The notes: a model not told the origin generated them from the sequence alone. A stretch of DNA of 64,000 bases from Pedobacter mucosus (GCF_022200785.1 NZ_CP087585.1:3596001-3660000); one strand, 5' to 3'; positions 35,545-44,572 are shown, counted from the stretch's first letter. Numbers and translations: made by a program.

Positions 35545-38500
35545 ATGAGTATTTCAACCACGAGCATAAAAAGACCCGTTCTAGCGATTGTAATGAACCT
35601 CATGATTGTCCTTTTCGGGGTAATTGGTTATACATTTCTGGGCGTTAGGGAATATCCATCAATTGATCCAACGGTAGTTTCTGTTCGAACCTCGTATCCG
35701 GGAGCAAACTCGGATATTATTGAATCGCAGATTACAGAACCTTTAGAAAAATCCATTAACTCAATTGATGGGATACGGAATATTTCATCCTCCAGTAATC
35801 AAGGAACCAGTAACATCACTATAGAATTTAACCTCGATAAAAATATTGAGGAAGCTGCAAATGATGTTCGTGATAAAGTTTCGCAAGCCGCTAGAACATT
35901 ACCAAAGGATATTGACGGCTTGCCTGTAGTAAGTAAGGCAGATGCAAACTCCGATCCTATTCTTTCCTTAACCATCCAAAGTGATAAAAGAAACACGCTA
36001 GAATTGAGTGATTTTGCGGAGAATGTTATCGCAGATCGTATACAAACCATTCCAGGTGTAAGTAGTGTTCAAATTCAGGGGCAACGAAAATATGCCATGC
36101 GAATTTGGATGGATCCAAATAAATTAAGCGCTTACGGCTTAACCTCGCAAGATATTGTTACTGCTTTAGATAATGAAAACGTAGAACTTCCTTCAGGAAA
36201 AATTACTGGGGCTACAACAGAATTAACAGTTAAAACTTTAGGTAAACTAACCAATGAAACGGAATTTAATAACCTCATTCTTAAAACAGACAGTAATCAG
36301 GTTATCAAGTTAAAAGATGTTGGTTATGCAGTTTTGGGTCCGGAAAATGAAGAAACAATTTTAAGAGAATCTGGTCGGCCAATGGTTGCAATTGCTATTA
36401 TTCCACAGCCAGGCGCAAATTACCTTGATATTAGCAAAGAATTTTATAACCGTTTCGATAAGTTAAAAGCGGATATTCCACAAGATATAAAATTGAAAGT
36501 GGCGTTGGATAATACGCTTTTTATTAAGCGTTCAGTAACAGAAGTTGCCGAAACCATTGGTTTATCGCTGGTTTTGGTAATCTTAATTATCTATCTTTTC
36601 TTTAGAGATTGGGCCATCGCTTTCCGACCTTTAATTGATATTCCCGTATCGTTAGTATTCACTTTTTTTATCATGTACGCCTTTGGCTTTTCGATAAACG
36701 TATTGAGTTTACTGGCCATTGTTTTGGCAACCGGACTAGTGGTGGATGATGGAATCGTGGTAACTGAAAATATTTTCAAAAAGGTTGAAGAAGGCATGTC
36801 GCCAATTGAAGCGGCAATCAAGGGCTCAAATGAAATTTTCTTCGCGGTAATTTCAATTTCAATTACGCTTGCAGCAGTATTTTTACCCGTAATATTTTTA
36901 CAAGGATTTGTTGGACGATTGTTTCGAGAATTTGGCGTAGTAATCGGTGCGGCAGTTTTAATATCTGCTTTTGTGTCGCTTACATTAACACCAATGCTAA
37001 ATGCTTATTTAATGAAAAAAGGTGGCCATAAGCCTTCCAGGTTTTATAACTGGACGGAGCCATTTTTCGTTAAAATGAACGATGCTTATCAATCCAACTT
37101 AAATAAATTTTTAGATAGAAGATGGCTTTCTATTCCCATCATATTAGTTTGTATGGGTTTGATTTTTCTTTTCTGGAAAATTTTACCAAAAGAAACTGCG
37201 CCTTATGATGATAGAAGTGCCATAAACATTAGTGCAAGCACTCCAGAAGGCGCATCTTTCAATTATACTGATAAATTTATTATGAAATTGAATCAGTTGG
37301 TTATTGATTCTGTTCCGGAGAAAAATGTAAATATTACCATTACCTCGCCTGGTTTTGGCGGTTCAGGCTCTGTAAATTCTGGCTTTGTTAGAATGGGTTT
37401 AGTAGATCCTGAGGATCGGAGTCGTTCACAAAAAGAGATTGCAGATCAATTAACTAAAATCACTAAAAAGTTTACCGAAGGGAAAACCATTGTAAATCAA
37501 CAGCCAACAATTTCTGTTGGTCGCCGAGGCGGATTACCAATTAGTTACATTATTCAAGCTCAAAATTTTGAGAAACTGAGGGAAAAAGTACCTCAATTTA
37601 TGGATGCTGTTGCTAAAGACCCAACATTTACGGTATCTGATGTTAACCTGAAATTTAACAAGCCAGAAATTAACTTAACTATCGATCGGGATAAAGCTAA
37701 AAACTTAGGCGTTTCCATCGCTGCAATTGCACAAACCTTAAATTTAGGTTTAAGTGGGCAGCGTTTCTCTTACTTTTTTATGAATGGGAAACAATATCAG
37801 GTTATCGGTCAGTTTGATCGAGGCGATAGAAAAGATCCGCTAGATTTAAGCTCCGTTTATGTTCGAAATGACAAAGGAGATCTTGTTCAACTTGATAACG
37901 TAGTAACTGCAAAAGAAGAAAGTAGTCCGCCACAATTGTATAGAAATAATCGTTTTATTGCAGCTACGGTTTCAGCAGGTTTAGCACCAGGAAAAAGTAT
38001 TGGAGAAGGAATTGATGCCATGGATGCCATTGCTAAAAAAGTATTGGATGAAAGTTTTTCTACCGACTTAAGTGGCGAATCGCGAGATTTTAAGGAAAGT
38101 TCTTCAAACACATTTTTCGCTTTTGGTTTAGCCCTTTTATTGGTTTACTTAATCCTCTCTGCACAATTTGAAAGTTTTAAAGATCCGGTAATTATAATAT
38201 TAACCGTACCAATGGCAGTTGCCGGCGCATTTTTATCGCTTTGGTTATGTGGCCAAAGCTGGAATATTTTTAGCCAGATTGGTACCATTATGTTAATCGG
38301 TCTAGTAACTAAAAACGGAATTTTGATTGTAGAATTTGCCAATCAACTTAAAGAAAAAGGAATACCAATTCCAGAGGCTATTCGCGAAGCTTCCGTATCT
38401 CGTTTGCGGCCTATTTTAATGACGAGTTTAGCCATTGCTATTGGTGCGCTACCTATCGCGTTAGCATTAGGTGCTGCTGCAAAAAGTAGAATGAGTATGG

Positions 38501-38655
38501 GAACTGTAATTGTTGGTGGAACGTTGTTTTCACTGATTTTAACCTTATTTGTTATTCCAGCCATCTACTCTTACTGGGCAAAACCATATAAACCAAATAA
38601 GGAATTGAAAGAAGCACATCGTTTTGAAAAGGAAGCTTTAAACATAGAAGATTAA
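35545..38655 (+). CDS. RND efflux pump, HAE1 family (second system)
   Basis: Proton-driven inner-membrane exporter, 1036 residues. TM1 is IKRPVLAIVMNLMIVLFGVI; the porter region has YPGANSDIIESQITEPLEKS. TM4 carries the double Asp in LATGLVVDDGIVVTENIFKK. C-terminal half: LLVYLILSAQFESFKDPVII, IMLIGLVTKNGILIVEFANQ and REASVSRLRPILMTSLAIAI. The sequence is clearly divergent from the pump at 27623-30799, so the two systems are not a recent local duplication. It is separated by 2 bp from the adaptor and 1 bp from the channel gene, a tight operon. Substrate unknown. Confidence 0.95.
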   Translation: MSISTTSIKRPVLAIVMNLMIVLFGVIGYTFLGVREYPSIDPTVVSVRTSYPGANSDIIESQITEPLEKSINSIDGIRNISSSSNQGTSNITIEFNLDKNIEEAANDVRDKVSQAARTLPKDIDGLPVVSKADANSDPILSLTIQSDKRNTLELSDFAENVIADRIQTIPGVSSVQIQGQRKYAMRIWMDPNKLSAYGLTSQDIVTALDNENVELPSGKITGATTELTVKTLGKLTNETEFNNLILKTDSNQVIKLKDVGYAVLGPENEETILRESGRPMVAIAIIPQPGANYLDISKEFYNRFDKLKADIPQDIKLKVALDNTLFIKRSVTEVAETIGLSLVLVILIIYLFFRDWAIAFRPLIDIPVSLVFTFFIMYAFGFSINVLSLLAIVLATGLVVDDGIVVTENIFKKVEEGMSPIEAAIKGSNEIFFAVISISITLAAVFLPVIFLQGFVGRLFREFGVVIGAAVLISAFVSLTLTPMLNAYLMKKGGHKPSRFYNWTEPFFVKMNDAYQSNLNKFLDRRWLSIPIILVCMGLIFLFWKILPKETAPYDDRSAINISASTPEGASFNYTDKFIMKLNQLVIDSVPEKNVNITITSPGFGGSGSVNSGFVRMGLVDPEDRSRSQKEIADQLTKITKKFTEGKTIVNQQPTISVGRRGGLPISYIIQAQNFEKLREKVPQFMDAVAKDPTFTVSDVNLKFNKPEINLTIDRDKAKNLGVSIAAIAQTLNLGLSGQRFSYFFMNGKQYQVIGQFDRGDRKDPLDLSSVYVRNDKGDLVQLDNVVTAKEESSPPQLYRNNRFIAATVSAGLAPGKSIGEGIDAMDAIAKKVLDESFSTDLSGESRDFKESSSNTFFAFGLALLLVYLILSAQFESFKDPVIIILTVPMAVAGAFLSLWLCGQSWNIFSQIGTIMLIGLVTKNGILIVEFANQLKEKGIPIPEAIREASVSRLRPILMTSLAIAIGALPIALALGAAAKSRMSMGTVIVGGTLFSLILTLFVIPAIYSYWAKPYKPNKELKEAHRFEKEALNIED

Positions 38656-38656
38656 G

Positions 38657-39967
38657 ATGAGCAAAATATTAAACCTACTTATATTCATACTGAGCTTATC
38701 GTTCTCTGCCATGGCGCAAGAAAAGCTTAGTTTGCAGGAAGCAATAACGATAGCACTGCAAAATAATTACGATATAAAAATTAGTAAAAACGAAACTAAC
38801 ATTGCCCGAAACAATGCAAATATTGGCAATGCAGGCATGTTACCAAATATAACCGGCGATTACAGTAATGGTGGAAGTGTTCAAAACACTAGGCAAACGC
38901 CAATAACCGGTCCTGATAGGGTAATCAATGGAGCACAAAGTACAAATAACAGTTATGGTGCGGATTTAAACTGGACCGTTTTTGATGGTTTCACGATGTT
39001 TGCCAATTACGAAAGACTAAAAGAATTACAGAAACAAGGTGAATTGAATGCAAGATTAACCATTTTAACCACAGTGGCCGATGTTATTGCTGCCTATTAT
39101 GATATTGTAAGGCAGCAACAACTTGTAATTGCTGCAGATAGCGCTTTGGATGTATCGGTACTTCGAACTACTATTGCCAAGACAAAACTTCAACTTGGTC
39201 GGGGTGCAAAACTAGATGTATTAACGGCACAAGTAGATTATAATGCGGATACATCAACTTATTTACAAACCAAAAATTTTTTACAGGTAGCTAAAGTTCG
39301 TCTAAATCAGTTAATGGTGAGGGATATCAGCACAAATTTTTCTGTAACAAATGATATAAATGTTGATAAAGGAATATTATTTAGCAAGCTGGCAGAAATG
39401 GCTGAGCAGCAAAATCCCAACGTTCAAAACGCATTTATAAATCAAAGAATTGCAGCATTAAATTTAAAATCTATTCGCGGAGCTCGATATCCGGTAATAA
39501 GTTTAAACTCTGGTTACAGTCGGGCTCGAAGTACTAGTCCTACAGGATTTAACCCGAAATTTGCAGCCAACGGACTAACTTATGGCTTAACGGCAAGCAT
39601 TAATATTTTTAATGGCTTTTTACAAAGACAGCAAGAACGGAATGCAAAAATTGATATTGAAAACGCTAATTTAAACTTTGGCAAAACCAAACTTGATATC
39701 AGCACTCAATTGCTAACGGCTTATCAAAACTACAGCACTTACTTAGATTTGATAAAATTAGAACAGCGAAATGTTGATATAGCAAAAGAAAGTTTAGAAA
39801 TAACGCTAGCAAAATATCGCTTGGGCAGCATTGCACCTTTAGAATTAAGAGAAGCACAACGAAACGCAATTGATGCACAAAACCGATTTATAGAGATGCA
39901 ATATCAAGCTAAAATAGCGGAAACTACGTTGAAAGAAATTAGTGGAAATATAAATTTGTCTAATTAA
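38657..39967 (+). CDS. RND efflux outer-membrane channel, TolC family (second system)
   Basis: Outer-membrane factor of the second pump. 436 residues with a cleavable signal peptide (MSKILNLLIFILSLSFSAMA, cut before QEKL) and no lipobox, so a TolC-type rather than NodT-lipoprotein channel. Outer-membrane-efflux repeats: LSLQEAITIALQNNYDIKIS, NITGDYSNGGSVQN, LNWTVFDGFTMFANYERLK; second half ARYPVISLNSGYSRARST and GLTASINIFNGFLQRQQE, then YRLGSIAPLELREAQRNAID. It starts 1 bp after the pump stop codon. The N-acetylglucosamine-kinase-like gene follows after 17 bp. Confidence 0.93.
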   Translation: MSKILNLLIFILSLSFSAMAQEKLSLQEAITIALQNNYDIKISKNETNIARNNANIGNAGMLPNITGDYSNGGSVQNTRQTPITGPDRVINGAQSTNNSYGADLNWTVFDGFTMFANYERLKELQKQGELNARLTILTTVADVIAAYYDIVRQQQLVIAADSALDVSVLRTTIAKTKLQLGRGAKLDVLTAQVDYNADTSTYLQTKNFLQVAKVRLNQLMVRDISTNFSVTNDINVDKGILFSKLAEMAEQQNPNVQNAFINQRIAALNLKSIRGARYPVISLNSGYSRARSTSPTGFNPKFAANGLTYGLTASINIFNGFLQRQQERNAKIDIENANLNFGKTKLDISTQLLTAYQNYSTYLDLIKLEQRNVDIAKESLEITLAKYRLGSIAPLELREAQRNAIDAQNRFIEMQYQAKIAETTLKEISGNINLSN

Positions 39968-39984
39968 TTTTTATATTTATTATC

Positions 39985-40848
39985 ATGATACTTGTAGCAG
40001 ATAGTGGCTCTTCAAAAACTGATTGGATGGGCTATCATAACGGGCAAACCATAAGTTTTAACACATTAGGCATAAACCCTTATTTTTTAAGCGAACTAGA
40101 AATCCCGAAACTACTCCTTAAGAATGAAGATGTTGTTCGCTACGCTGAAGATGTTAAAGAAATTTATTTTTTTGGCGCTGGGTGTTCTTCACCAGATAAG
40201 CATGAAGTGGTATCAAATGGCTTATCAGCAGTTTTTCGTAATGCATTTATTTCTGTAGATCACGATCTTTTAGGTTCGGTTTATGCAACTTGTGGAAACA
40301 CTGAGGGCTTAAATTGCATTTTAGGAACCGGATCAAATATTTGTTACTTTGATGGGAAAAAAGTTCATGATGGTCATCATGGCTTAGGTTATGTTTTAGG
40401 TGATGAAGGTTCTGGAACTTTTTTTGGCAAAAAGGTTTTGCTGAGTTATCTATATAATAAAATGCCTACTAATCTGGCATCTGAATTCAAAAAGGCATAT
40501 CCTGTTACAAAAGAACAAATCATTACTAATGTTTATCAAAAAGCATTTCCAAACATCTATTTAGCAGGTTTCAGTCGTTTTATGGCCGATCATAAAGATC
40601 ATCCTTTCATTCAGGATATTCTTAAAAATGGTTTCCAAGAATTTGTTGACACTAATATTAAAGATTATCCTAAGTATCAAAATATCCCTTGTCATTTTGT
40701 TGGCTCAATAGCTTATTTTTATCAGGATGAATTAAAAGAAATACTGCAAAAAAGCGGAATTACTACAGGTAAAATTCTTCATAAACCTATTGAAGAATTA
40801 TTTCATTTTATCCTCAAAAAAGAAGGTGTAATAAATCAAACAATTTAA
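39985..40848 (+). CDS. BadF/BadG-type ATPase, N-acetylglucosamine kinase-like
   Basis: Sugar kinase of the ASKHA fold, most like the N-acetylglucosamine kinases that salvage cell-wall GlcNAc (ATP-dependent 6-phosphorylation). 287 residues. N-terminal phosphate-1 loop LVADSGSSKTDWMGY; phosphate-2 and sugar region CILGTGSNICYFDGKKVHD, GYVLGDEGSGTFFGKKVLLS; C-terminal adenosine-side segment HFVGSIAYFYQDELKEIL. Length is normal for the Bacteroidota subgroup. It lies 17 bp after the TolC gene on the same strand and may be read with the efflux operon, but a functional link is not evident. Confidence 0.85.
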   Translation: MILVADSGSSKTDWMGYHNGQTISFNTLGINPYFLSELEIPKLLLKNEDVVRYAEDVKEIYFFGAGCSSPDKHEVVSNGLSAVFRNAFISVDHDLLGSVYATCGNTEGLNCILGTGSNICYFDGKKVHDGHHGLGYVLGDEGSGTFFGKKVLLSYLYNKMPTNLASEFKKAYPVTKEQIITNVYQKAFPNIYLAGFSRFMADHKDHPFIQDILKNGFQEFVDTNIKDYPKYQNIPCHFVGSIAYFYQDELKEILQKSGITTGKILHKPIEELFHFILKKEGVINQTI

Positions 40849-40962
40849 CCTATAGAATTTTAGTCTTATTCTAAATAATTGTTAAAATATTCTTAAGATT
40901 GTAAACATAATGATAACTTATGTTGTTATTATTTAATTAATATACAAATTGCTCCAACGCAC

Positions 40963-41355
40963 ATGAAGAGAATACTTGTAGTAGATGATGACATTGAGGT
41001 TTTAGAAACCATACAATTGATATTAGAAATTGGAGGCTTTAAAGTTTCTGCATTAAATAATGGAGAAGAGGTTTTTAATAGAATAGAAACTTTTAAGCCA
41101 GATTTAATCTTACTCGATATTTCTCTTGGCCATATAGATGGACGTATTTTATGTGAACAATTAAAATCTATAGACAGTACATCAAAAATTCCAATTTTGT
41201 TAATTTCTGGATTATATGAGCAAAAAGATTTTACCACTTTAAATTATGGCCAAGATGATTTCCTTTCGAAGCCTTTTCAAATGGATGTATTATTAAAGAA
41301 AATAAGTAAAATTCTTTCTTTAGAAGAAAATGAACCAAGTTTTCATTTAAATTAA
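40963..41355 (+). CDS. single-domain response regulator
   Basis: Stand-alone receiver (CheY-like) domain, 130 residues with no output domain. The acidic pocket is at VVDDDIEVLE (residues 6-8), the phosphorylated Asp at about 49 in DLILLDISLG, the switch Ser at LLISG, and the conserved Lys in DDFLSKPFQMDVLL. It would act by protein-protein contact or in a phosphorelay. No kinase is adjacent; the neighbours are a sugar kinase (114 bp upstream) and htpG (184 bp downstream). Its partner is unknown. A terminator follows after 22 bases, so it is probably monocistronic. Confidence 0.9.
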   Translation: MKRILVVDDDIEVLETIQLILEIGGFKVSALNNGEEVFNRIETFKPDLILLDISLGHIDGRILCEQLKSIDSTSKIPILLISGLYEQKDFTTLNYGQDDFLSKPFQMDVLLKKISKILSLEENEPSFHLN

Positions 41356-41377
41356 TTAAAGATCAAAATTTATATAG

Positions 41378-41409
41378 AAGCCATAAAGCTATTGTTTTAT
41401 GGCTTTTTT
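41378..41409 (+). terminator. terminator after the receiver gene
   Basis: A 10-bp stem, AAGCCATAAA (41378-41387) with TTTATGGCTT (41396-41405), followed by T residues to 41409. Confidence 0.85.
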
Positions 41410-41490
41410 GTTTTTAAAATTTAATGTTGATTGATACTAAATCAACAAATCAGATGATTTATAACCCTGTCAATTTGGCAAATTAAAAGT

Positions 41491-41507
41491 TTGGAACAGC
41501 ACTTGTT
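41491..41507 (+). promoter_or_regulatory. sigma-54-like -24/-12 element upstream of htpG
   Basis: TTGGAACA (41491-41498), four bases, then TTGTT (41503-41507) resembles the sigma-54 pattern TTGGCACG-N4-TTGCT with three substitutions. It lies 33 bases before the htpG ATG, a plausible distance. The usual TAnnTTTG box is not seen in this interval. Confidence 0.35.
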
Positions 41508-41539
41508 ATGCAGCATATAGATTAAACAAATTATTTAAT

Positions 41540-43429
41540 ATGAGCATACAAGAAAAAGGAAGTATTTCAATACACACTGAAAATATCTTCCCGATAATTA
41601 AAAAGTTTTTATATTCTGATAACGAAATTTTCCTTCGTGAATTGGTTTCGAATGCTGTAGATGCAGTTCAAAAAATTAAAAGACTTAGTTCATTAGGTCA
41701 GTTTAACGGCGAAATTGGTCAGCCATTAGTACAAGTTGCTCTTGATAAAGAAGCAAAAACCATTACCATAAGCGATAATGGTTTAGGTATGACTGCTGAA
41801 GAAATAAAAAAATATATAAATCAAGTTGCATTCTCAGGGGCAAGCGAGTTTGTTGAGAAATTTAAAGATGCAAAAGATGCTAATGAAATTATTGGCAAAT
41901 TTGGTTTAGGATTCTATTCTGCATTCATGGTTTCTGATTTAGTTGAAATTCAAACGCTATCTTATCAGGATGGTTCAGAACCAGCCCGTTGGGTTTGTGA
42001 CGGTAGCACAGAATTTGAAATAACTGAAGGAACAAGAACTACTCGTGGTACCGATATCATCATTCATGTTAACAAAGATTCAGAAGAATTTTTAGAAGAA
42101 TCTAAACTTCAGGATATTTTAGATAAATATGCTAAGTTCTTACCTGTTCCAATTAAATTTGGTACAAAAACAGAATCTATTGAAGATGGTGAAGACGAAG
42201 AAGGAAAACCAAAATATAGCGATGTTTTAGTTGATAACATTATCAATACTACAAATCCAATTTGGGCAAAAGCACCTGCAGATTTGTCAGATGAAGATTA
42301 CTTAAGTTTCTACCGCGAATTATATCCATACAGCGAAGAGCCATTATTTTGGATTCACTTAAATGTTGATTATCCTTTTAACTTAACTGGTGTTTTGTAT
42401 TTCCCTAAGTTGAAAAACGACTTTGAAATGCAACGCAACAAAATTAAATTGTACTCACGTCAGGTATTTATTACGGATGAAGTAAAAGACATTGTTCCAG
42501 AATTTTTAATGTTATTGCATGGCGTTATCGATTCTCCAGATATTCCTTTAAACGTTTCACGTAGTTTCTTGCAAGCTGATAGTAACGTTAAAAAAATCAA
42601 CAGTTACATCACTAGAAAAGTTGCTGATAAACTACAGGAACTTTTTGTTAAGGATCGTAAATCATACGAAGACAAATGGAAAGACATTGGTATGTTCGTA
42701 AAATATGGCATGATCAGTGAAGATAAATTTTATGATAAAGCCAAAGATTTTGCCTTAGTTGGAAACACTAAAAATGAATTATTTACTTTACCAGAATATA
42801 AAGAAAAAGTAGCTGCTTTACAGACTGATAAAAATGGTACGACTGTTTATTTGTATACCAATGATGCCTCTAAACAAGATGCTTTTATACAATCTGCCAA
42901 TAAAAAAGATTATGATGTTTTAGTTTTAGACTCACCAATTGATAATCACTTTATTAATCAGTTAGAGCAGAAATTAGAAAAAACATCTATAAAACGTGTC
43001 GATTCTAGCGTAGCAGATAAACTTATTGAAAAGGATGAGCAAAATGAGCATGTTTTATCTGAAGATCAGGTTAAAGACGTGACAGCAATTTTCGAAAAAG
43101 CAATCACAAAACCTGGTATGCAAATCGAAATTGTAGCATTACATCCTGAAGAACTTCCGGTAACGATTACTATGGATGAGTTTATGCGCAGAATGAAAGA
43201 TATGGCGGCAATGGGTGGCGGCGGAATGGGATTCTATGGTCAAATGCCAGACAGTTATAAAGTCGCAATTAATGGTAACCATAAATTAATTGGTAAAATT
43301 TTAAAAGCAGAGGGTGATGATCAAAGCAATTTAGCTAAACAAGCTATTGATTTGGCCTTATTGGCTCAAGGAATGTTGACAGGTGCAGAATTAACAGCAT
43401 TTGTAAGCAGAAGTGTTGAATTGATATAA
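41540..43429 (+). CDS. htpG: molecular chaperone HtpG (Hsp90)
   Basis: Cytosolic ATP-dependent dimeric chaperone of the Hsp90 family. 629 residues. N-terminal GHKL ATPase domain with FLRELVSNAVDAVQKIKRL (catalytic Glu), ITISDNGLGMTAEEIKKYIN and IIGKFGLGFYSAFMVSD. The middle domain holds RNKIKLYSRQVFITDEVKDI and NVSRSFLQAD. The C-terminal domain is the dimerisation part. The 210-240 segment is acidic (EDGEDEEGKPKYSD). Start ATG at 41540 with the typical MSIQEKGSISIHTENIFPII. Monocistronic with a strong terminator. A sigma-54-like element precedes it. Confidence 0.97.
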   Translation: MSIQEKGSISIHTENIFPIIKKFLYSDNEIFLRELVSNAVDAVQKIKRLSSLGQFNGEIGQPLVQVALDKEAKTITISDNGLGMTAEEIKKYINQVAFSGASEFVEKFKDAKDANEIIGKFGLGFYSAFMVSDLVEIQTLSYQDGSEPARWVCDGSTEFEITEGTRTTRGTDIIIHVNKDSEEFLEESKLQDILDKYAKFLPVPIKFGTKTESIEDGEDEEGKPKYSDVLVDNIINTTNPIWAKAPADLSDEDYLSFYRELYPYSEEPLFWIHLNVDYPFNLTGVLYFPKLKNDFEMQRNKIKLYSRQVFITDEVKDIVPEFLMLLHGVIDSPDIPLNVSRSFLQADSNVKKINSYITRKVADKLQELFVKDRKSYEDKWKDIGMFVKYGMISEDKFYDKAKDFALVGNTKNELFTLPEYKEKVAALQTDKNGTTVYLYTNDASKQDAFIQSANKKDYDVLVLDSPIDNHFINQLEQKLEKTSIKRVDSSVADKLIEKDEQNEHVLSEDQVKDVTAIFEKAITKPGMQIEIVALHPEELPVTITMDEFMRRMKDMAAMGGGGMGFYGQMPDSYKVAINGNHKLIGKILKAEGDDQSNLAKQAIDLALLAQGMLTGAELTAFVSRSVELI

Positions 43430-43445
43430 GTAAGTTTATTTGAAT

Positions 43446-43477
43446 AAAAGGGGATAACCAAATTGGTTTCCCCTTTT
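43446..43477 (+). terminator. terminator after htpG
   Basis: AAAAGGGG (43446-43453) pairs with CCCCTTTT (43470-43477), extended inside by AACCA/TGGTT, with a T-containing 3' flank 17 bases after the htpG stop. Confidence 0.8.
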
Positions 43478-43492
43478 ATTTGAACTAAAATG

Positions 43493-43518
43493 AAAAAGTC
43501 CTAATAAAATTAGGACTT
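43493..43518 (-). terminator. terminator after the HsdR_N-like gene
   Basis: A 10-bp perfect stem, AAGTCCTAAT (43496-43505) with ATTAGGACTT (43509-43518), has T residues following on the minus strand. It separates htpG from the convergent HsdR_N-like gene. Confidence 0.75.
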
Positions 43519-43566
43519 AGTTGATAAGAATTTTCGGGAACTCTTAGATTAAAATATAATATTTTC

Positions 43567-44055
43567 TTAACTGGCAATTGCTTTATGCTCAACGTTAAAG
43601 TAGTCTTTATGCTCTTCAATCATTTTAGCAATTGTTGCAGCTTTTGTATCTGTAATTTTAAATTCAAATAATGGCTCTTGATTTTTTTTACTTCTCACCA
43701 TTTTTTCTGTGTAAAAGCGATACACTAACCCATTTGTAAGTAAGCCATACTTAGCTTTGGTTTTTCGGAAATATTTAGATAATCTCGAATCGTGAATATC
43801 CAAATTTTCATCATGGTGTTTGCATTCAACTAAAATTGTTGGCTCTCCATCTTTCATGATCGTGTAATCAACTTTGTTGCTTTTTTTAACGCCAAAGTCT
43901 AATACTGCTTCAGATTGAACTTCTGAAGGATCAAAACCTAAAATTTGAATAAAAGGTAAAACTAATGCATTTCTTGTTAAGTCTTCAGATTGAACCTGAG
44001 GGAGCATTTTCTTAATTCTCGTGGCAAATTGGCCGATTTCGTCTTTAAGTTCCAT
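43567..44055 (-). CDS. stand-alone type I restriction R-subunit N-terminal-like (HsdR_N) nuclease domain protein
   Basis: 162 residues covering only the HsdR_N-type PD-(D/E)xK nuclease fold, without the helicase part of HsdR. Helical start (ELKDEIGQFATRIKKMLPQV), then RNALVLPFIQILGFDPSEVQ and the core KVDYTIMKDGEPTILVECKH, which holds the metal-binding Asp and the Glu-x-Lys pair. After that come SRLSKYFRKTKAKYGLLTNG and LVYRFYTEK. The active-site residues look intact. No methylase or specificity subunit is nearby, so it is not a restriction system in itself. Such solo HsdR_N proteins are widespread in Bacteroidota with unknown role. A tiny membrane peptide gene lies 27 bp upstream on the same strand. 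Confidence 0.85.
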   Translation of the reverse strand: MELKDEIGQFATRIKKMLPQVQSEDLTRNALVLPFIQILGFDPSEVQSEAVLDFGVKKSNKVDYTIMKDGEPTILVECKHHDENLDIHDSRLSKYFRKTKAKYGLLTNGLVYRFYTEKMVRSKKNQEPLFEFKITDTKAATIAKMIEEHKDYFNVEHKAIAS

Positions 44056-44082
44056 GTTAGTGCTTTTAAGTGTATTAGTTTT

Positions 44083-44199
44083 TTAAACTATACCGGTTAT
44101 TAAATAAGCCTGCAATAACTGGGTAATTAGCGCTACCATGACTAATAAGTAAATGCTGGGATTTCTTTTTAAAAAAGAATTTTTGAAGTAAAAATTCAT
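44083..44199 (-). CDS. putative 38-residue membrane peptide
   Basis: Short minus-strand frame of 38 codons (ATG at 44199, TAA at 44083). The peptide has a basic N-terminus (MNFYFKNSFLKRNPS) and then one continuous hydrophobic segment (IYLLVMVALITQLLQAYLIT), as expected for a single-pass small membrane protein. It ends 27 bp before the HsdR_N-like start on the same strand, so the two are probably co-transcribed. No Shine-Dalgarno is visible, but that is normal here. An alternative 49-codon frame (44075-44224) overlaps it in another phase and looks less protein-like. I recognise no family; it could be chance, so confidence is modest. Confidence 0.4.
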   Translation of the reverse strand: MNFYFKNSFLKRNPSIYLLVMVALITQLLQAYLITGIV

Positions 44200-44224
44200 A
44201 ATCATTAAATTTAATTTGGGACAT

Positions 44225-44477
44225 TTTTGATAGATGTAAGGATGCTTTTGATCTTATTTTTTTAAGTTATATTTTTCTATCCCATTAGCATAGCCTGATT
44301 TCTGATGCAGGCCATACATATTGGGAAGGTAGATGTTTACATTATTCATTAAATTGTACTGTAAATTTTTAACACATTGATATTTACTTTAAAGGTTATA
44401 ATTATATAGGTACTACTATATTTTTTTACATGAACCTATTAGTTTATTACACGAAAAGACATTTTTTTGACATCAAA
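44225..44477. other. AT-rich intergenic region upstream of the LytTR regulator
   Basis: No gene is seen. It holds the element at 44408-44442 that recurs upstream of the histidine kinase gene, and leads into the well-formed promoter at 44478-44508. Confidence 0.5.
44408..44442. promoter_or_regulatory. shared regulatory-element candidate, copy 1
   Basis: AGGTACTACTATATTTTTTT followed by ACATGAACCTATTAG. The 14-bp core TATATTTTTTTACA (44417-44430) is identical to 45534-45547; in both places the core is flanked by GGT on the left and ACCTA on the right, giving a weak dyad. It lies 36 bp upstream of the -33 box of the LytTR gene. Binding by the LytTR protein is inferred. Confidence 0.4.
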
Positions 44478-44508
44478 TTTGGGAGGATAATTTTTTAAGC
44501 TACCTTTG
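44478..44508 (+). promoter_or_regulatory. promoter of the LytTR response regulator gene
   Basis: TTTG (44478-44481), a 19-bp spacer, and TACCTTTG (44501-44508) match the Bacteroidota TTTG-N19-TAnnTTTG consensus exactly. Transcription would start near 44515, about 58 bases before the ATG. Confidence 0.75.
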
Positions 44509-44572
44509 TACTACCAATTTAATTTTTAATTATATTGCATTGAAATCATTCCAAACGACATATTAAGACATC

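Noticed and set aside
43567..44055. A type I restriction-modification system
   Set aside because: Only an HsdR_N-like domain is present; no helicase part, HsdM or HsdS gene is in the window.
44075..44224. A 49-codon minus-strand frame overlapping the 38-codon one
   Set aside because: Its product has no clear signal, membrane or domain pattern, whereas the overlapping 38-residue frame reads as a membrane peptide. Only the latter is listed.
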